The position numbers and the translations under genes were made by a program. 64,000 nt of DNA from Ectobius pallidus (lineage: Eukaryota > Arthropoda > Insecta > Blattodea > Ectobiidae), in NCBI GenBank assembly GCA_964059195.1, contig CAXKWD010000006.1, positions 7,370,530 to 7,434,529 on the forward strand, in the 5' to 3' direction. A model generated the notes under the pieces. It ran no database searches, was not told where the DNA came from, and saw only the letters and a list, made by a program, of their open reading frames with translations. Position 1 is the first letter of the stretch; every line of letters starts with the position of its first letter. This document shows positions 1 to 9,316 of the stretch, piece by piece.

Positions 1-447
1 TAAGAAAGAGGGTTGCGAGGCGATGGGTTTACTTCCTGTTCCTCTACCCTCTCTCGGAAAATAAGCATATCAAAATTAGTATAGGTAATGAAACCCACGC
101 TTGGAGGCCCCTTCATCTTACCTAGTGAGGGACCGTAGGGTACCAGATACGGATACCGATCCATTATAGTATCTGTCTTTATTACGAAGATTGCTCATGT
201 TTCACATTTCAATTATGTTTCTCTCTTTTTTTTTATATGGAACAATAAGTGTCAAGTTTAAGGTTAGAGCGATCAGATAAAATTATCATATTTCTTTGTA
301 TTGTATCAATTAACGTGATGCAAATTATCAATGTACTCTAACAACAAACTGTAAGATCTGTGTTATAAAGCCCAAATTATTTTGAAAATAATTAATTTAG
401 ATGAGAATGCAAGAAAATTAGTTTTTGTATGATTCAAACATTAAGAC

Positions 448-478
<31 letters not shown>

Positions 479-790
479 GGCAATGATAAAAAATTGATAA
501 ATTCCGAATTAGAGTCTTTACAGAAAATTATGTTTTTAGAATAATGCAGGAAATGTTAGGTTCTACAAAAAAAAAATCGAATGTTGAGAACACTAGGAGG
601 ATTTTAACAGGTTATAATAAATATTACAATTTTTTTTTAATTTTATTTTTAGAAAATAAATCCTGTTATCGATCTAACACAGGAGGAAGCTGAAACCAGA
701 TGTCAGTCAGTAGGGTATGTATCATGTAGACACACACACACACACACATATATATCCTACATATTATTATTATTATTATTATTATTACCA
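1..790. repeat. 790-bp duplicated block, copy A
   Basis: This block is repeated almost base for base at 11500-12298. The copies differ mainly in the length of a T tract (453-478 here, longer there) and of the microsatellites. Homology already holds at base 1, so it probably starts before the window. It ends inside the (ATT)n run, where this copy passes into an exon-like sequence and the other into a LINE. I see no long ORF in it. It could be duplicated intron sequence or an unnamed interspersed repeat; the sequence alone does not decide. Confidence 0.85.
730..788. repeat. (CA)n / (TA)n / (ATT)n microsatellite
   Basis: A CA run (730-748), a short TA run and an ATT run (763-788) lie back to back. 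The same compound microsatellite sits at the end of copy B, and the duplicated blocks lose homology inside its ATT part. Confidence 0.9.
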
Positions 791-805
791 ACTTTAATAT
801 TTCAG

Positions 806-1094
806 ATCTGAAGCATCGACTGTAAGAGTCCCTACGATGAATCAAGAACTTCTTGATTTTATTGAAGATATACGCCTGCGACCGTTTCAAACCCCTACCC
901 CGCAGTTCCCTTGCAGTATGTCAAATTGCGAAGGAAGGGTTGTAGACATGCATTCTTCTATCTTCCACACCATTACATGTAATGGTCTGGTACACATTAC
1001 AAGGTGTATATACCCCACGACGCAATACCAATGTCTGTCGTGGGGTAGAGAATGTCATCGAAGCTGTGACGTTTTTCTAAGCAACGGTATCGAG
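806..1094 (+). CDS. Possible internal coding exon, unknown protein
   Basis: An open frame of about 96 codons is bounded by a good acceptor (pyrimidine-rich stretch ending TTTCAG at 800-805) and a good donor (GTAAGC at 1095). It enters in phase 1 and leaves in phase 0. The protein has several Cys and His residues (for example CSMSNCEGR, HTITCNGLVH, CLSWGRECHRSC), perhaps a small disulfide- or metal-binding fold, but I do not recognise the family. No partner exon is identifiable nearby. It may be the only host-gene exon in the first 10 kb, or part of an unnamed transposon gene. Confidence 0.4.
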
Positions 1095-2093
1095 GTAAGC
1101 ATTTTTTTTATTATTTTTTTTATTTTAAATGTTCATTCGTTTATCTTTATAAAACATATTTTCATTTCGTAATTTAAAATTTAAAGAAATTAGTAGTTAA
1201 GGAAAACAATAAATATATTTTAATGGGACTAAAATATAGGGTTACGTTATTTTAAGTCGTATAACGATCACGACTTGTAAAATATAAAAAACGATTAGTA
1301 ATTATGTTAGCCTAATAACATTAATAATAATAATAATAATAGTAGTTTTTTTTTTCAACATCACCATAAGAATAAATACTTGGTCTTTCCAGTTACTAAT
1401 GATGTAGATTAGTAATCTAGACGCACCTGGGACCAAGAAGAAGTTTTATTAATTTGACAACAGTGTTTTTAACGTGTGCTTGTGCCTTCTATGTTATTTT
1501 ATATTTTATAAAAGGCCCCAGATAAGTGAAACGACAAGGGTTCTAAGGTGGACAATCTCTCTATTTTAAAACTATTTTAACCCTGTCTGAAGATGAAATT
1601 CATTAACACCAAGTAGCTTACACCAAACCAAAATAACCCAAGTCAATGTCCAGTCAGACTATATGAACTATTAGTTGCAAAACGCGCTGGTTATCCTGGA
1701 TTCCGGAACATTGTAACATTGTCGGAAATGAGTTTGTGGAGAAGCAAGCAAAAGAGGGAGACAAACTGGACATCCTAATACCTCCTTCACATTTTCTATG
1801 AGATATGGTACAACAGGTCTGCAGTCAATGGGTTGAGTTATGACGGTCTCCTTAGCCATGCTACCTAAGGCATCCCTTGGAGATGCGGTGAAGGAGGCTG
1901 TGGGTTGGGTGTTAGTGTGTGATAAGGAAAACAAGGAAACAATGGTAAAACAAGAAAAAAAAAATTGGCCTATGGATGGCAAAAAAAGTACTGTCAAGGA
2001 CATACATCCCCATACTGTGGAGTACAACCAAGTGATACCAAAACAAACATGGTTCTTTGATAAATTTCATTTTGTTCCTCTAGTGCTGATAAT
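1095..2093. other. Gene-poor stretch
   Basis: AT-rich sequence after the exon-like segment, with short A/T runs and an (AAT)n patch near 1320-1340. Opposed ORFs of about 90-120 codons at 1671-2103 overlap each other and show no domain. Nothing further supported. Confidence 0.5.
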
Positions 2094-2584
2094 ACGTTTT
2101 TAATTATGAATAATTGTCCACCTTCAAGCACTAGTATTTTATATTGATATTGCAATAATAGGGTGCTGACGGAGAATTTCTAGACAGTTTTTTGTACCTT
2201 TTTTAACTATTGACGATAATTTTAATATTATGAAAAACAGTGTACACATTATATTCTTGTACATTTTTAACCACTGACAATACACCTGATTAATTTTTAA
2301 TATTGTGACTGTTGGTAGAAGAATACTTTTGTATATTGATTTTAACCTGACGTTTCTTCTTCAACATATGCCTAAGAAATTTTATTGTGTATAGGCTATG
2401 TCAAAAAAAAAAATATATATATATATATATAATATAATATAAGATATTGTAATAAAATAAAATTAAAATAAAATAAACAGGTACAAAAAACTATCTAGAA
2501 ATTCTCCGTCAGCACCCTATTATTGCAATATCAATATAAAATACTAGTGCTTGAAGGTGGAAAATAATTCATAATTAAAAACGT
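2094..2584. mobile_element. 491-bp inverted-repeat (MITE/foldback-like) element
   Basis: Bases 2094-2198 and 2480-2584 are inverted copies of each other, 105 bp each with only a handful of mismatches, around a 281-bp AT-rich centre with a (TA)n run near 2412-2430. There is no coding capacity. The size and ends fit a non-autonomous DNA transposon. A clear short target duplication is not visible at the arm borders, but a 12-bp direct repeat (AAACATGGTTCT) lies at 2045-2056 and 2585-2596. Superfamily not assignable. Confidence 0.8.
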
Positions 2585-2937
2585 AAACATGGTTCTATCG
2601 GAAACAAAAGACAAGAGAGGAAGTATCGGTATATACAACATAACGAACTGGACAATATTTATCCCCTAAAAAGAGCATTTCAGTATAAGTTCACCGAGAC
2701 ACCACTTGGTGAATGTGGGGAATTAGGAGATAGATAATATATTTTGGGGTGTGAAAAAATACGCATTCACAGTGAAGAGCATTACTTCAAAATCCCTTCC
2801 TTGGGAATACAATTGCCTACGAACAATAAACACGTCCTAACATTTATTCAAGTAGCAGCTGTTAGAGCATTACTACGACTCATGTAAAATGAAATAGAAG
2901 GGAAAGTGCTGAATGGATTTTGAAACAAGCAATAGTA
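2585..2937. other. Gene-poor stretch
   Basis: Mixed sequence between the inverted-repeat element and the Harbinger fragment. No ORF, repeat or RNA gene that I can support. Confidence 0.5.
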
Positions 2938-3445
2938 ATCAGTTGTTACAAAAGGGACGCAACACGGTGATCAACCCGGGTCGAATGAGCAGTGAATTCT
3001 GACGTCATCAACTTAGACAGCGACTCACATTGCCTTCACCAGTCTGAGCAAGATTATGACGCTTCATGCCGGTCTGTTGTAGCATTTACAATGGTGGTGC
3101 AGTACTGCAGTGGCTGTGTTCAGAATGCGTCGTCGTGTACTGACGAAATGCGCCAACATAGCAAATAATAATATTGAGATTGGCTAGCTTTCATGCAATG
3201 CCTAGCATTAATTTAAAAAAAAAACTTCTTGCTATGTACCTTCTGATAAGGAGGAAAAGAAAGAACGAAGAACAAAAACATCAAAACAGACGTACACGTT
3301 GTTCGTGGATTCACCCTATATTCAGAGAACGTCAGTTGATTGGAGACTACCATACCTTGATAAAAAAAATTATCTTGACAGATACAGAGTCTTATTACAA
3401 GTATTTGCGAATGACACCGTCGCAATTCAATGATGTTACGTATAA
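2938..3445 (+). pseudogene. PIF/Harbinger transposase 5' fragment, copy 1
   Basis: The coding part (about 3225-3445) has a basic stretch followed by WIHPIFRERQLIGDYHTL and YYKYLRMTPSQFNDV. This matches the N-terminal signature of Harbinger transposases (W-hP---R---GeYhtL … yF-yfRMs---Fd-l). About 290 bp of non-coding leader precede it and are shared with the copy at 13846-14275. The gene breaks off in an A-rich tract at about 3445, before the DDE nuclease domain, so it cannot encode a transposase. A hAT-derived sequence abuts its right end. Confidence 0.75.
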
Positions 3446-3469
3446 GGAAAAAAAAAAAAAAAAAAAGAG

Positions 3470-3626
3470 AGAGATATATATGGAACTTTTTTGCAGATTT
3501 AGGTGATGGAAAAGCAAAATGTAACTTCTTGTTCTAGACAGATTTCATACAAAGGCAACAGTACATTCAATCTTACTAGACATGTGTGCAATTTACAAGC
3601 TGTAGAACGTTTAACACCTGCCAGTC
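3470..3626 (+). pseudogene. hAT transposase 5' piece (composite copy 1)
   Basis: This piece begins after an A-rich tract with an acceptor-like TTTTTTGCAG and carries a BED zinc-finger-like segment (SYKGNSTFNLTRHV). The same sequence starts composite copy 2 at about 21541. The frame around the first Cys pair is shifted. It is cut at 3626, where the BEL/Pao element is inserted, and resumes at 9317; the 5-bp CAGTC (3622-3626) is the target duplication. Confidence 0.75.
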
Positions 3627-4270
3627 TGTTAGATCAAGAGTCTATAGTTTTTAGTGTTTTAAATTAACCTCTGTGTTATTTGGCGCCTCCGCCATTAATT
3701 GGCGGGTGAATTACTCATATCCTGTGCAGGTGTGTGCTTGCAGCGTTAGGCACGCTATTGCAGTGCAAGTTAGTTCAGATCGAGAAGTGATGGTGTATAG
3801 ACCTGCGATGCAGCTGCGTCTGATTTAGGCCAGTTTTCGCGCTATATTACTAAAATTCATCTGTAACTCCGCGTATTTCATGCTCCTGTAGTGAAGGCAG
3901 CTTTACGTGTGAAATTCAGGAAATAATCTTGTATTTTAATGTTAGTTACAAGAATTTCTATTGTTCTAACCTAGAAGTCTCGTGCTGTGTACAGGCTTTG
4001 TCTAGCGTTACATTCGCCAAAGGGCGGGAGAATAGTTTTCTACAAGAACATTAACTGTATTCATTCTTTTATTATTATTGTGTATAAGTGCTGTATCCAT
4101 TAGTTCAGAATTCAGGTTTCTTGAATATATATCATTGCAAATTACCCAGGTTAAAATCTCTGTCCCAGCAACCTACAGTCCATTGTCTCCCTTCGATCAT
4201 TATTTAATTGGCATATGCCTGGTCCTCCGAAAAACCTATATTATACTTTAATCCTACTGAGTTCCCTACA
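3627..4270 (+). repeat. 5' LTR of BEL/Pao element
   Basis: A 644-bp terminal repeat starting TGTTAGATC and ending CCCTACA. It should hold the promoter and polyadenylation signal, but I do not see a strong TATA box. It contains the hairpin-like GGCGCCTCCGCC / GGCGGG motif near its start. Confidence 0.97.
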
Positions 4271-4273
4271 TTT

Positions 4274-4291
4274 TGGTCCTCCGGGCCGGAT
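4274..4291 (+). promoter_or_regulatory. Candidate tRNA primer binding site
   Basis: TGGTCCTCCGGGCCGGAT begins three bases after the 5' LTR. TGG would pair with a tRNA CCA end. The tRNA identity was not determined. A related TGGTCCTCCG string also occurs inside the LTR near its 3' end. Confidence 0.65.
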
Positions 4292-4657
4292 CTGAGAATA
4301 TTTGCAATGATTTCTGAATTAAGGAAGAAGAGTGCGACTTGTAGCTGATTTTCGTGTATGACGAAATCACAAGGAGTCCGCTTGTTGTTAATAAGGTCCA
4401 GTTTCGCGCGACCACCCGAAGGTGCCGTTTGTGTGGAGTTCGTGTCAGCTTCGGGCTTCGCTCGGCTCTAGTGATTTTCCTGAACTGTTTCGCTTCGAGC
4501 GCACCAGCTGGCTGCAAGGCAACACGTGCTCATGGTCACCACTGCCGCGAGAAGACAACGGCCTCCTCTCCGACCGCCTCCACTGCCGCCCGCAACAAGA
4601 GAATACAGCTGACTGCTCAATCATTTCTACGCTGTCTGTGTTAATTAATTGTTCATC

Positions 4658-7600
4658 ATGGAAGAAGAATTGAAATCTTTAGTTCGACGTCGAGGTGTAT
4701 GTAAAAGAAAGTTTACATTGACACAGAACTTTCTCAACGACCTACCTGAAGAGGTTAGCATATTTGTGATAAAAGCTCATTATGAAAAGCTGTTAAATGA
4801 AATTGAAAAGTTTGAGGCAGTGCAGACGCAGATTGAATCCATGGTAGAAATTGATACAGAACTTGATAGTCACATACAGTATGCAGACGAGGTATCAACA
4901 GTGTACATTAATCTAAAAGCTAGGTTAAGTGAGTTGATGCATGCTCGTGAGCCTACGTCAGTCAGTGTCAATTCAAATAACAGTGGCACAAGACAATCAG
5001 TGAACTCCAGTGCTTCGCAGGGAAGTAATGGAATAAAGTTACCTACTATTCAAATTCCAGTGTTTGAAAATGATGTAACTAAATTCAAGCATTATTTTGA
5101 CACTTTTTCAAGTTTGATTGTGAATAATAGCAGTTTATCACCTATTCAAAAATTCCACTACCTCATTGGTTCGCTAAGGGGCGAAGCTAAAACATTATTG
5201 CAAAGTTTGCCAGTCACGAGTGAGAACTTCCAAGTGGCCTGGGACCTATTGTGTGCAAGATATAACAATAAGCGTTTAATTGCCATATCCCACATTAAGC
5301 ATCTGTTATTTCTACCTGTAGCACGACAAGAAACAGTTGCAGATTTGAGAACTTTGTTGAATCAATTCCAAAACAATTTGCACGCCATTGAAGCGTTAGA
5401 ATTAGAAGTGCCACTTCATGAAGTCATTCTAATGCAATTGTTATTAGAGCATTTGCCAGATAGTGTTCAACGTGAATGGGAATCTAGAATCGATTCTCAA
5501 ACATTTACTTCATTGAATGAACTTGTGTTATTTCTAGAAGCGAAATCTCATTCTCTAGAGGTGCTGTCGAATAATTCCTGCAACAGGTCCAGCCCATCAA
5601 AACCTAGAAATGAACGTCGTGAGCCTAGGAATCAACATAATAGCAGTCGTCATTCATATGTGTCTACAACTGAACAGTTATGCCCTCAGTGTCAAGGCGG
5701 CCATAACCTGTTTAAGTGTAAACAATTCCGTCAGCTGAGTGTTGAACAGCGATGGAAAGTTGTGAAGAGTAAAAATCTGTGTTTCAACTGTTTTGCTAAT
5801 ACTCATCGAGTAAATCAGTGCAAAGCATCTTCCTTCTGTAACTGTGGTAAACTGCACAGCAAGATGTTACACAGTAGTGATCACAAGAGAACGGTTTCAC
5901 ACTCCAGTGCAAACAGTGATACAGTAAATAGCAACAGGGCTGAGGCTCCTGCGAGTTATTGCTCAGTGAAAATAAAGCCAGTGCTTCACGTCTTACTTGC
6001 GACTGCAAGAGTCGAAGTGCAAGACAAGCATGGTAATTACATACAGTGTAAAGCCCTTCTAGACTCTGCCAGCCAAGCCAGTTTCGTGTCTGCAGATCTA
6101 GCGAGGCGTCTGCAACTTCCAACAAGAACAGCTGATACGCCTGTCAAGGGTATTAATGGTACTTCATCTAATGCTAGTCATAGTGTAAACATAAATGTGA
6201 GATCTATGGTTTACAACTATCGAAGGAATCTAGATTGCCTAATCCTTCCTCGCATAACAGGGAAGCTACCCGCAGTCCGAATTGATCCATCCTCATGGAA
6301 TATTCCTTCTGAAATCCCATTAGCCGATCCTAAATTTAATATTCCTTCTGAAATTGATTTGCTGATTGGAGGAGCATTATTCTTCGAGCTTTTCCATGGT
6401 AAGATCCTGACCAATCCTGGTTTTCCTGCATTGATTAGCACGGAACTAGGTTGGATATTGTCGGGAAACATTCCTAAATCCTCTGTGAAAGGTAATCTAG
6501 ATACTGGTTCCCAGCACAACTTCTTCATCTCTACGGACAATGTGGACAAGCAGCTACGACGGTTTTGGGACCTCGAAGACTTTCCACAACAGATATTAAC
6601 ACAAGAAGAGAAACTGTGCGAACAGCATTATGCAGAAAATACCACTCGCAATGACGATGGTAGTTTTATGGTACGTCTGCCAATGAAACAAGATAAAACT
6701 TCATTGGGTGAATCCAGGCAACAAGCAGTTAAGCGTTTTAGTTACCTGGAGCGAAAACTTCAGAACGACTCTACTCTAAAGGAAGACTATACTAAATTTC
6801 TTGTAGAGTACGAGCAGATGGGTCACATGAAAAGGGTTTCGCCTCCTCAAGAGAATGAAATATGTTATTACCTGCCACATCACGCAGTAATAAAACCTTC
6901 TTCATCTACGACTCGCACACGAGTAGTGTTTGATGCTTCTGCAAAGACGGACACAGGATGCTCTTTGAATGACATCCTAGAATGTGGTCCTACAATTCAA
7001 GATGATCTGTCATCAATTATTCTTCGCTTCAGAACATATCGCTATGCATTTTCAGCTGATATATCTAAAATGTATAGGAGGGTACATATGCATCCTGAAG
7101 ACCAGAATCTCCAACGTATTGTATGGCGTACAGATAAAAGTGAGCCACTACAAGATTATGCCTTGACTACGGTAACCTATGGCACTAAGTCAGCATCTTT
7201 CTTAGCCATACGGTCTTTGAGTCAACTCGCTCAAGAAGAAGAGTCTAAATATCCTCGTGCTGCAGACGCAGTAAGAACCTCTTTCTATGTGGACGATTGC
7301 CTGTCAGGTCATGACGATCTACAGGAAGCTCTACAACTGCAAAGTGAACTTATACGCATGTTAAACAGTGGAGGATTTCCACTACGCAAATGGTGTTCTA
7401 ACAACGAGGCCATCTTGGAAGCAGTACCTGTGGAGCACAGAGAAACGCAACTTCCTTTGTCCCTCGACAACAGTGAAAATGCTCATGCGCTTGGACTTCT
7501 GTGGCATCCCAGTACTGATTTGCTACAGATACAATCACATTCCTCTCTCCAAGAACCTCCTTCTTACAAGTTTACCAAGAGAAATATCCTTGCTGTTACA

Positions 7601-8452
7601 TCCTCTATTTTTGATCCTCTAGGCCTCATAAGTCCTATCGTAATCCATGCCAAGATGTTCTTGCAATCTCTGTGGCTTGCTAAGCTTAGTTGGGATGAGG
7701 AGTTGCCATCTCATCTAAGGGAAAAGTGGATGGACATCTGTGACATTCTTTCTACGATTCATAATGTTCGCATTCCACGCCATGTGTTAACAGCAGCTAC
7801 GGTTACCGACATACAGATACACGGATTCTGTGATGCCTCGGAGAAAGCCTATGGTGCCTGTGTGTATGTACGGTCTACTGACAGCAGTGGTCTTGTTACA
7901 ACTAAACTACTTTGTTCCAAGTCCAAGGTTTCGCCATTGAAGAAGCAAACAATTCCGAGACTCGAGTTGTGTGGTGCCTTGTTACTTGCGAAACTGTATC
8001 AGAAAGTTGTCACTGACTTGAAATTGCCTACATCACAAAATTATCTGTGGTCTGACTCCATGATTGTGCTTTCATGGATCAAATCTAATCCCCATAAATG
8101 GAAAACATTTGTGTCTAATCGCGTATCTCAAATCCAGGAGATGTCAGAAACGGCAGCTTGGCGGCATGTGGCCACCCAACACAACCCGGCTGACTTGATT
8201 TCGAGAGGTGTGGTGACAGAACAAATGTCAGACATTGATTTATGGTGGAACGGGCCTGTGTGGATTTCACAGCCTATTGAATCATGGCCCAAACAACCTC
8301 AGCAACTTGAGCTGCAGGACGTTAGTGAGCAGCGTGACACAGTTTGCCTAGTCACACATGCTGAAGAAGATTTTATGCTACGTTTTTCCAAGCTGACATG
8401 CGTCCAGCGAAAACATTCAGATTGGTACTCTTGTGCTCCTGAAAGAAGATAA
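4658..8452 (+). CDS. BEL/Pao gag-pol polyprotein (truncated)
   Basis: A single frame of 1,264 codons. I take the ATG at 4658 as start; the frame is open slightly further upstream without an ATG. Domains in order, by residue: DUF1759-type capsid region from about 128 (LPTIQIPVFEND); two zinc knuckles, about 340-388 (CPQCQGGHNLFKC, CFNCFANTHRVNQC); aspartic protease with DSASQASF at about 466; reverse transcriptase with ADISKMYRRV at about 800 and catalytic YVDD at about 876; Pao-type linker (SSIFDPLGLISP); RNase H with GFCDASEKAYGACVYV at about 1054; QHNPADLISRG at about 1174. The normal integrase core is absent: the frame runs out of phase into the integrase tail and stops. No envelope ORF. 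Otherwise no frameshift, consistent with a young copy. Confidence 0.95.
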   Translation: MEEELKSLVRRRGVCKRKFTLTQNFLNDLPEEVSIFVIKAHYEKLLNEIEKFEAVQTQIESMVEIDTELDSHIQYADEVSTVYINLKARLSELMHAREPTSVSVNSNNSGTRQSVNSSASQGSNGIKLPTIQIPVFENDVTKFKHYFDTFSSLIVNNSSLSPIQKFHYLIGSLRGEAKTLLQSLPVTSENFQVAWDLLCARYNNKRLIAISHIKHLLFLPVARQETVADLRTLLNQFQNNLHAIEALELEVPLHEVILMQLLLEHLPDSVQREWESRIDSQTFTSLNELVLFLEAKSHSLEVLSNNSCNRSSPSKPRNERREPRNQHNSSRHSYVSTTEQLCPQCQGGHNLFKCKQFRQLSVEQRWKVVKSKNLCFNCFANTHRVNQCKASSFCNCGKLHSKMLHSSDHKRTVSHSSANSDTVNSNRAEAPASYCSVKIKPVLHVLLATARVEVQDKHGNYIQCKALLDSASQASFVSADLARRLQLPTRTADTPVKGINGTSSNASHSVNINVRSMVYNYRRNLDCLILPRITGKLPAVRIDPSSWNIPSEIPLADPKFNIPSEIDLLIGGALFFELFHGKILTNPGFPALISTELGWILSGNIPKSSVKGNLDTGSQHNFFISTDNVDKQLRRFWDLEDFPQQILTQEEKLCEQHYAENTTRNDDGSFMVRLPMKQDKTSLGESRQQAVKRFSYLERKLQNDSTLKEDYTKFLVEYEQMGHMKRVSPPQENEICYYLPHHAVIKPSSSTTRTRVVFDASAKTDTGCSLNDILECGPTIQDDLSSIILRFRTYRYAFSADISKMYRRVHMHPEDQNLQRIVWRTDKSEPLQDYALTTVTYGTKSASFLAIRSLSQLAQEEESKYPRAADAVRTSFYVDDCLSGHDDLQEALQLQSELIRMLNSGGFPLRKWCSNNEAILEAVPVEHRETQLPLSLDNSENAHALGLLWHPSTDLLQIQSHSSLQEPPSYKFTKRNILAVTSSIFDPLGLISPIVIHAKMFLQSLWLAKLSWDEELPSHLREKWMDICDILSTIHNVRIPRHVLTAATVTDIQIHGFCDASEKAYGACVYVRSTDSSGLVTTKLLCSKSKVSPLKKQTIPRLELCGALLLAKLYQKVVTDLKLPTSQNYLWSDSMIVLSWIKSNPHKWKTFVSNRVSQIQEMSETAAWRHVATQHNPADLISRGVVTEQMSDIDLWWNGPVWISQPIESWPKQPQQLELQDVSEQRDTVCLVTHAEEDFMLRFSKLTCVQRKHSDWYSCAPERR

Positions 8453-8597
8453 TTCTCCACCGCTCCAGTGGAAGCTGGGAATCATCTCATCAGTGCATCC
8501 TGGTGACGACGGTTTAGTGCGTGTTGTGACAGTGCGTACGTCTAATGGTGAATACAAGCGACCAATTGTAAAAGTGTGTCCCTTGCCTATTCAATAA
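8424..8597 (+). pseudogene. BEL/Pao integrase C-terminal remnant
   Basis: In another frame than the main ORF, this stretch encodes LVLLKEDNSPPLQWKLG and then about 40 residues ending before a stop at 8595-8597. It matches the DUF5641-like tail that ends BEL/Pao integrases (…l-ed---p--W-lg-i---hpG-Dg-vRvv-vrt-------rP-----lp). The HHCC zinc module and DDE core that should lie between RNase H and this tail are missing, probably more than 1 kb. The deletion junction lies near 8415-8425. Confidence 0.8.
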
Positions 8598-8660
8598 AGT
8601 GTAAATGTATTAGTAAATCTTGATCTATCCGCAATGTGTTATGTAAAATCTGTCGATTTT

Positions 8661-8672
8661 AGGCGGGAGTTA
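8661..8672 (+). promoter_or_regulatory. Polypurine tract of BEL/Pao element
   Basis: AGGCGGGAGT lies directly before the 3' LTR, the expected place for plus-strand priming. Purine content is moderate, so the assignment rests mainly on position. Confidence 0.55.
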
Positions 8673-9316
8673 TGTTAGATCAAGAGTCTATAGTTTTTAG
8701 TGTTTTAAATTAACCTCTGTGTTATTTGGCGCCTCCGCCATTAATTGGCGGGTGAATTACTCATATCCTGTGCAGGTGTGTGCTTGCAGCGTTAGGCACG
8801 CTATTGCAGTGCAAGTTAGTTCAGATCGAGAAGTGATGGTGTATAGACCTGCGATGCAGCTGCGTCTGATTTAGGCCAGTTTTCGCGCTATATTACTAAA
8901 ATTCATCTGTAACTCCGCGTATTTCATGCTCCTGTAGTGAAGGCAGCTTTACGTGTGAAATTCAGGAAATAATCTTGTATTTTAATGTTAGTTACAAGAA
9001 TTTCTATTGTTCTAACCTAGAAGTCTCGTGCTGTGTACAGGCTTTGTCTAGCGTTACATTCGCCAAAGGGCGGGAGAATAGTTTTCTACAAGAACATTAA
9101 CTGTATTCATTCTTTTATTATTATTGTGTATAAGTGCTGTATCCATTAGTTCAGAATTCAGGTTTCTTGAATATATATCATTGCAAATTACCCAGGTTAA
9201 AATCTCTGTCCCAGCAACCTACAGTCCATTGTCTCCCTTCGATCATTATTTAATTGGCATATGCCTGGTCCTCCGAAAAACCTATATTATACTTTAATCC
9301 TACTGAGTTCCCTACA
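8673..9316 (+). repeat. 3' LTR of BEL/Pao element
   Basis: 644 bp, identical to 3627-4270 on reading. It is followed by the CAGTC target duplication and by the hAT sequence interrupted at 3626. Confidence 0.97.

Larger units (their letters stand above)
3627..9316 (+). mobile_element. BEL/Pao LTR retrotransposon, integrase-deleted
   Basis: This 5,690-bp element has two 644-bp LTRs (TG…CA ends) identical on base-by-base reading, a 5-bp target duplication CAGTC (3622-3626 and 9317-9321), a primer-binding-site candidate, one long gag-pol ORF and a purine-rich tract before the 3' LTR. The polyprotein order (DUF1759-type Gag, zinc knuckles, DUF1758 protease, RT, RNase H) is typical of BEL/Pao. Most of the integrase is missing between RNase H and a surviving C-terminal remnant. 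Identical LTRs mean a recent insertion, so the deleted form was probably copied in trans. It splits a hAT/LINE composite that is uninterrupted at 21541-23650. Confidence 0.97.

Noticed and set aside
666..890. Minus-strand ORF over the CA/ATT microsatellites
   Set aside because: Composition (IIIIIII, CVCVCV) comes from the simple repeats.
6217..6549. Antisense ORF in the BEL/Pao pol gene, and similar one at 5796-6125
   Set aside because: Shadows of the 1,264-codon polyprotein frame.
3627..9316. Envelope gene in the BEL/Pao element (errantivirus-like)
   Set aside because: No ORF beyond the integrase remnant; only about 75 bp separate it from the 3' LTR.
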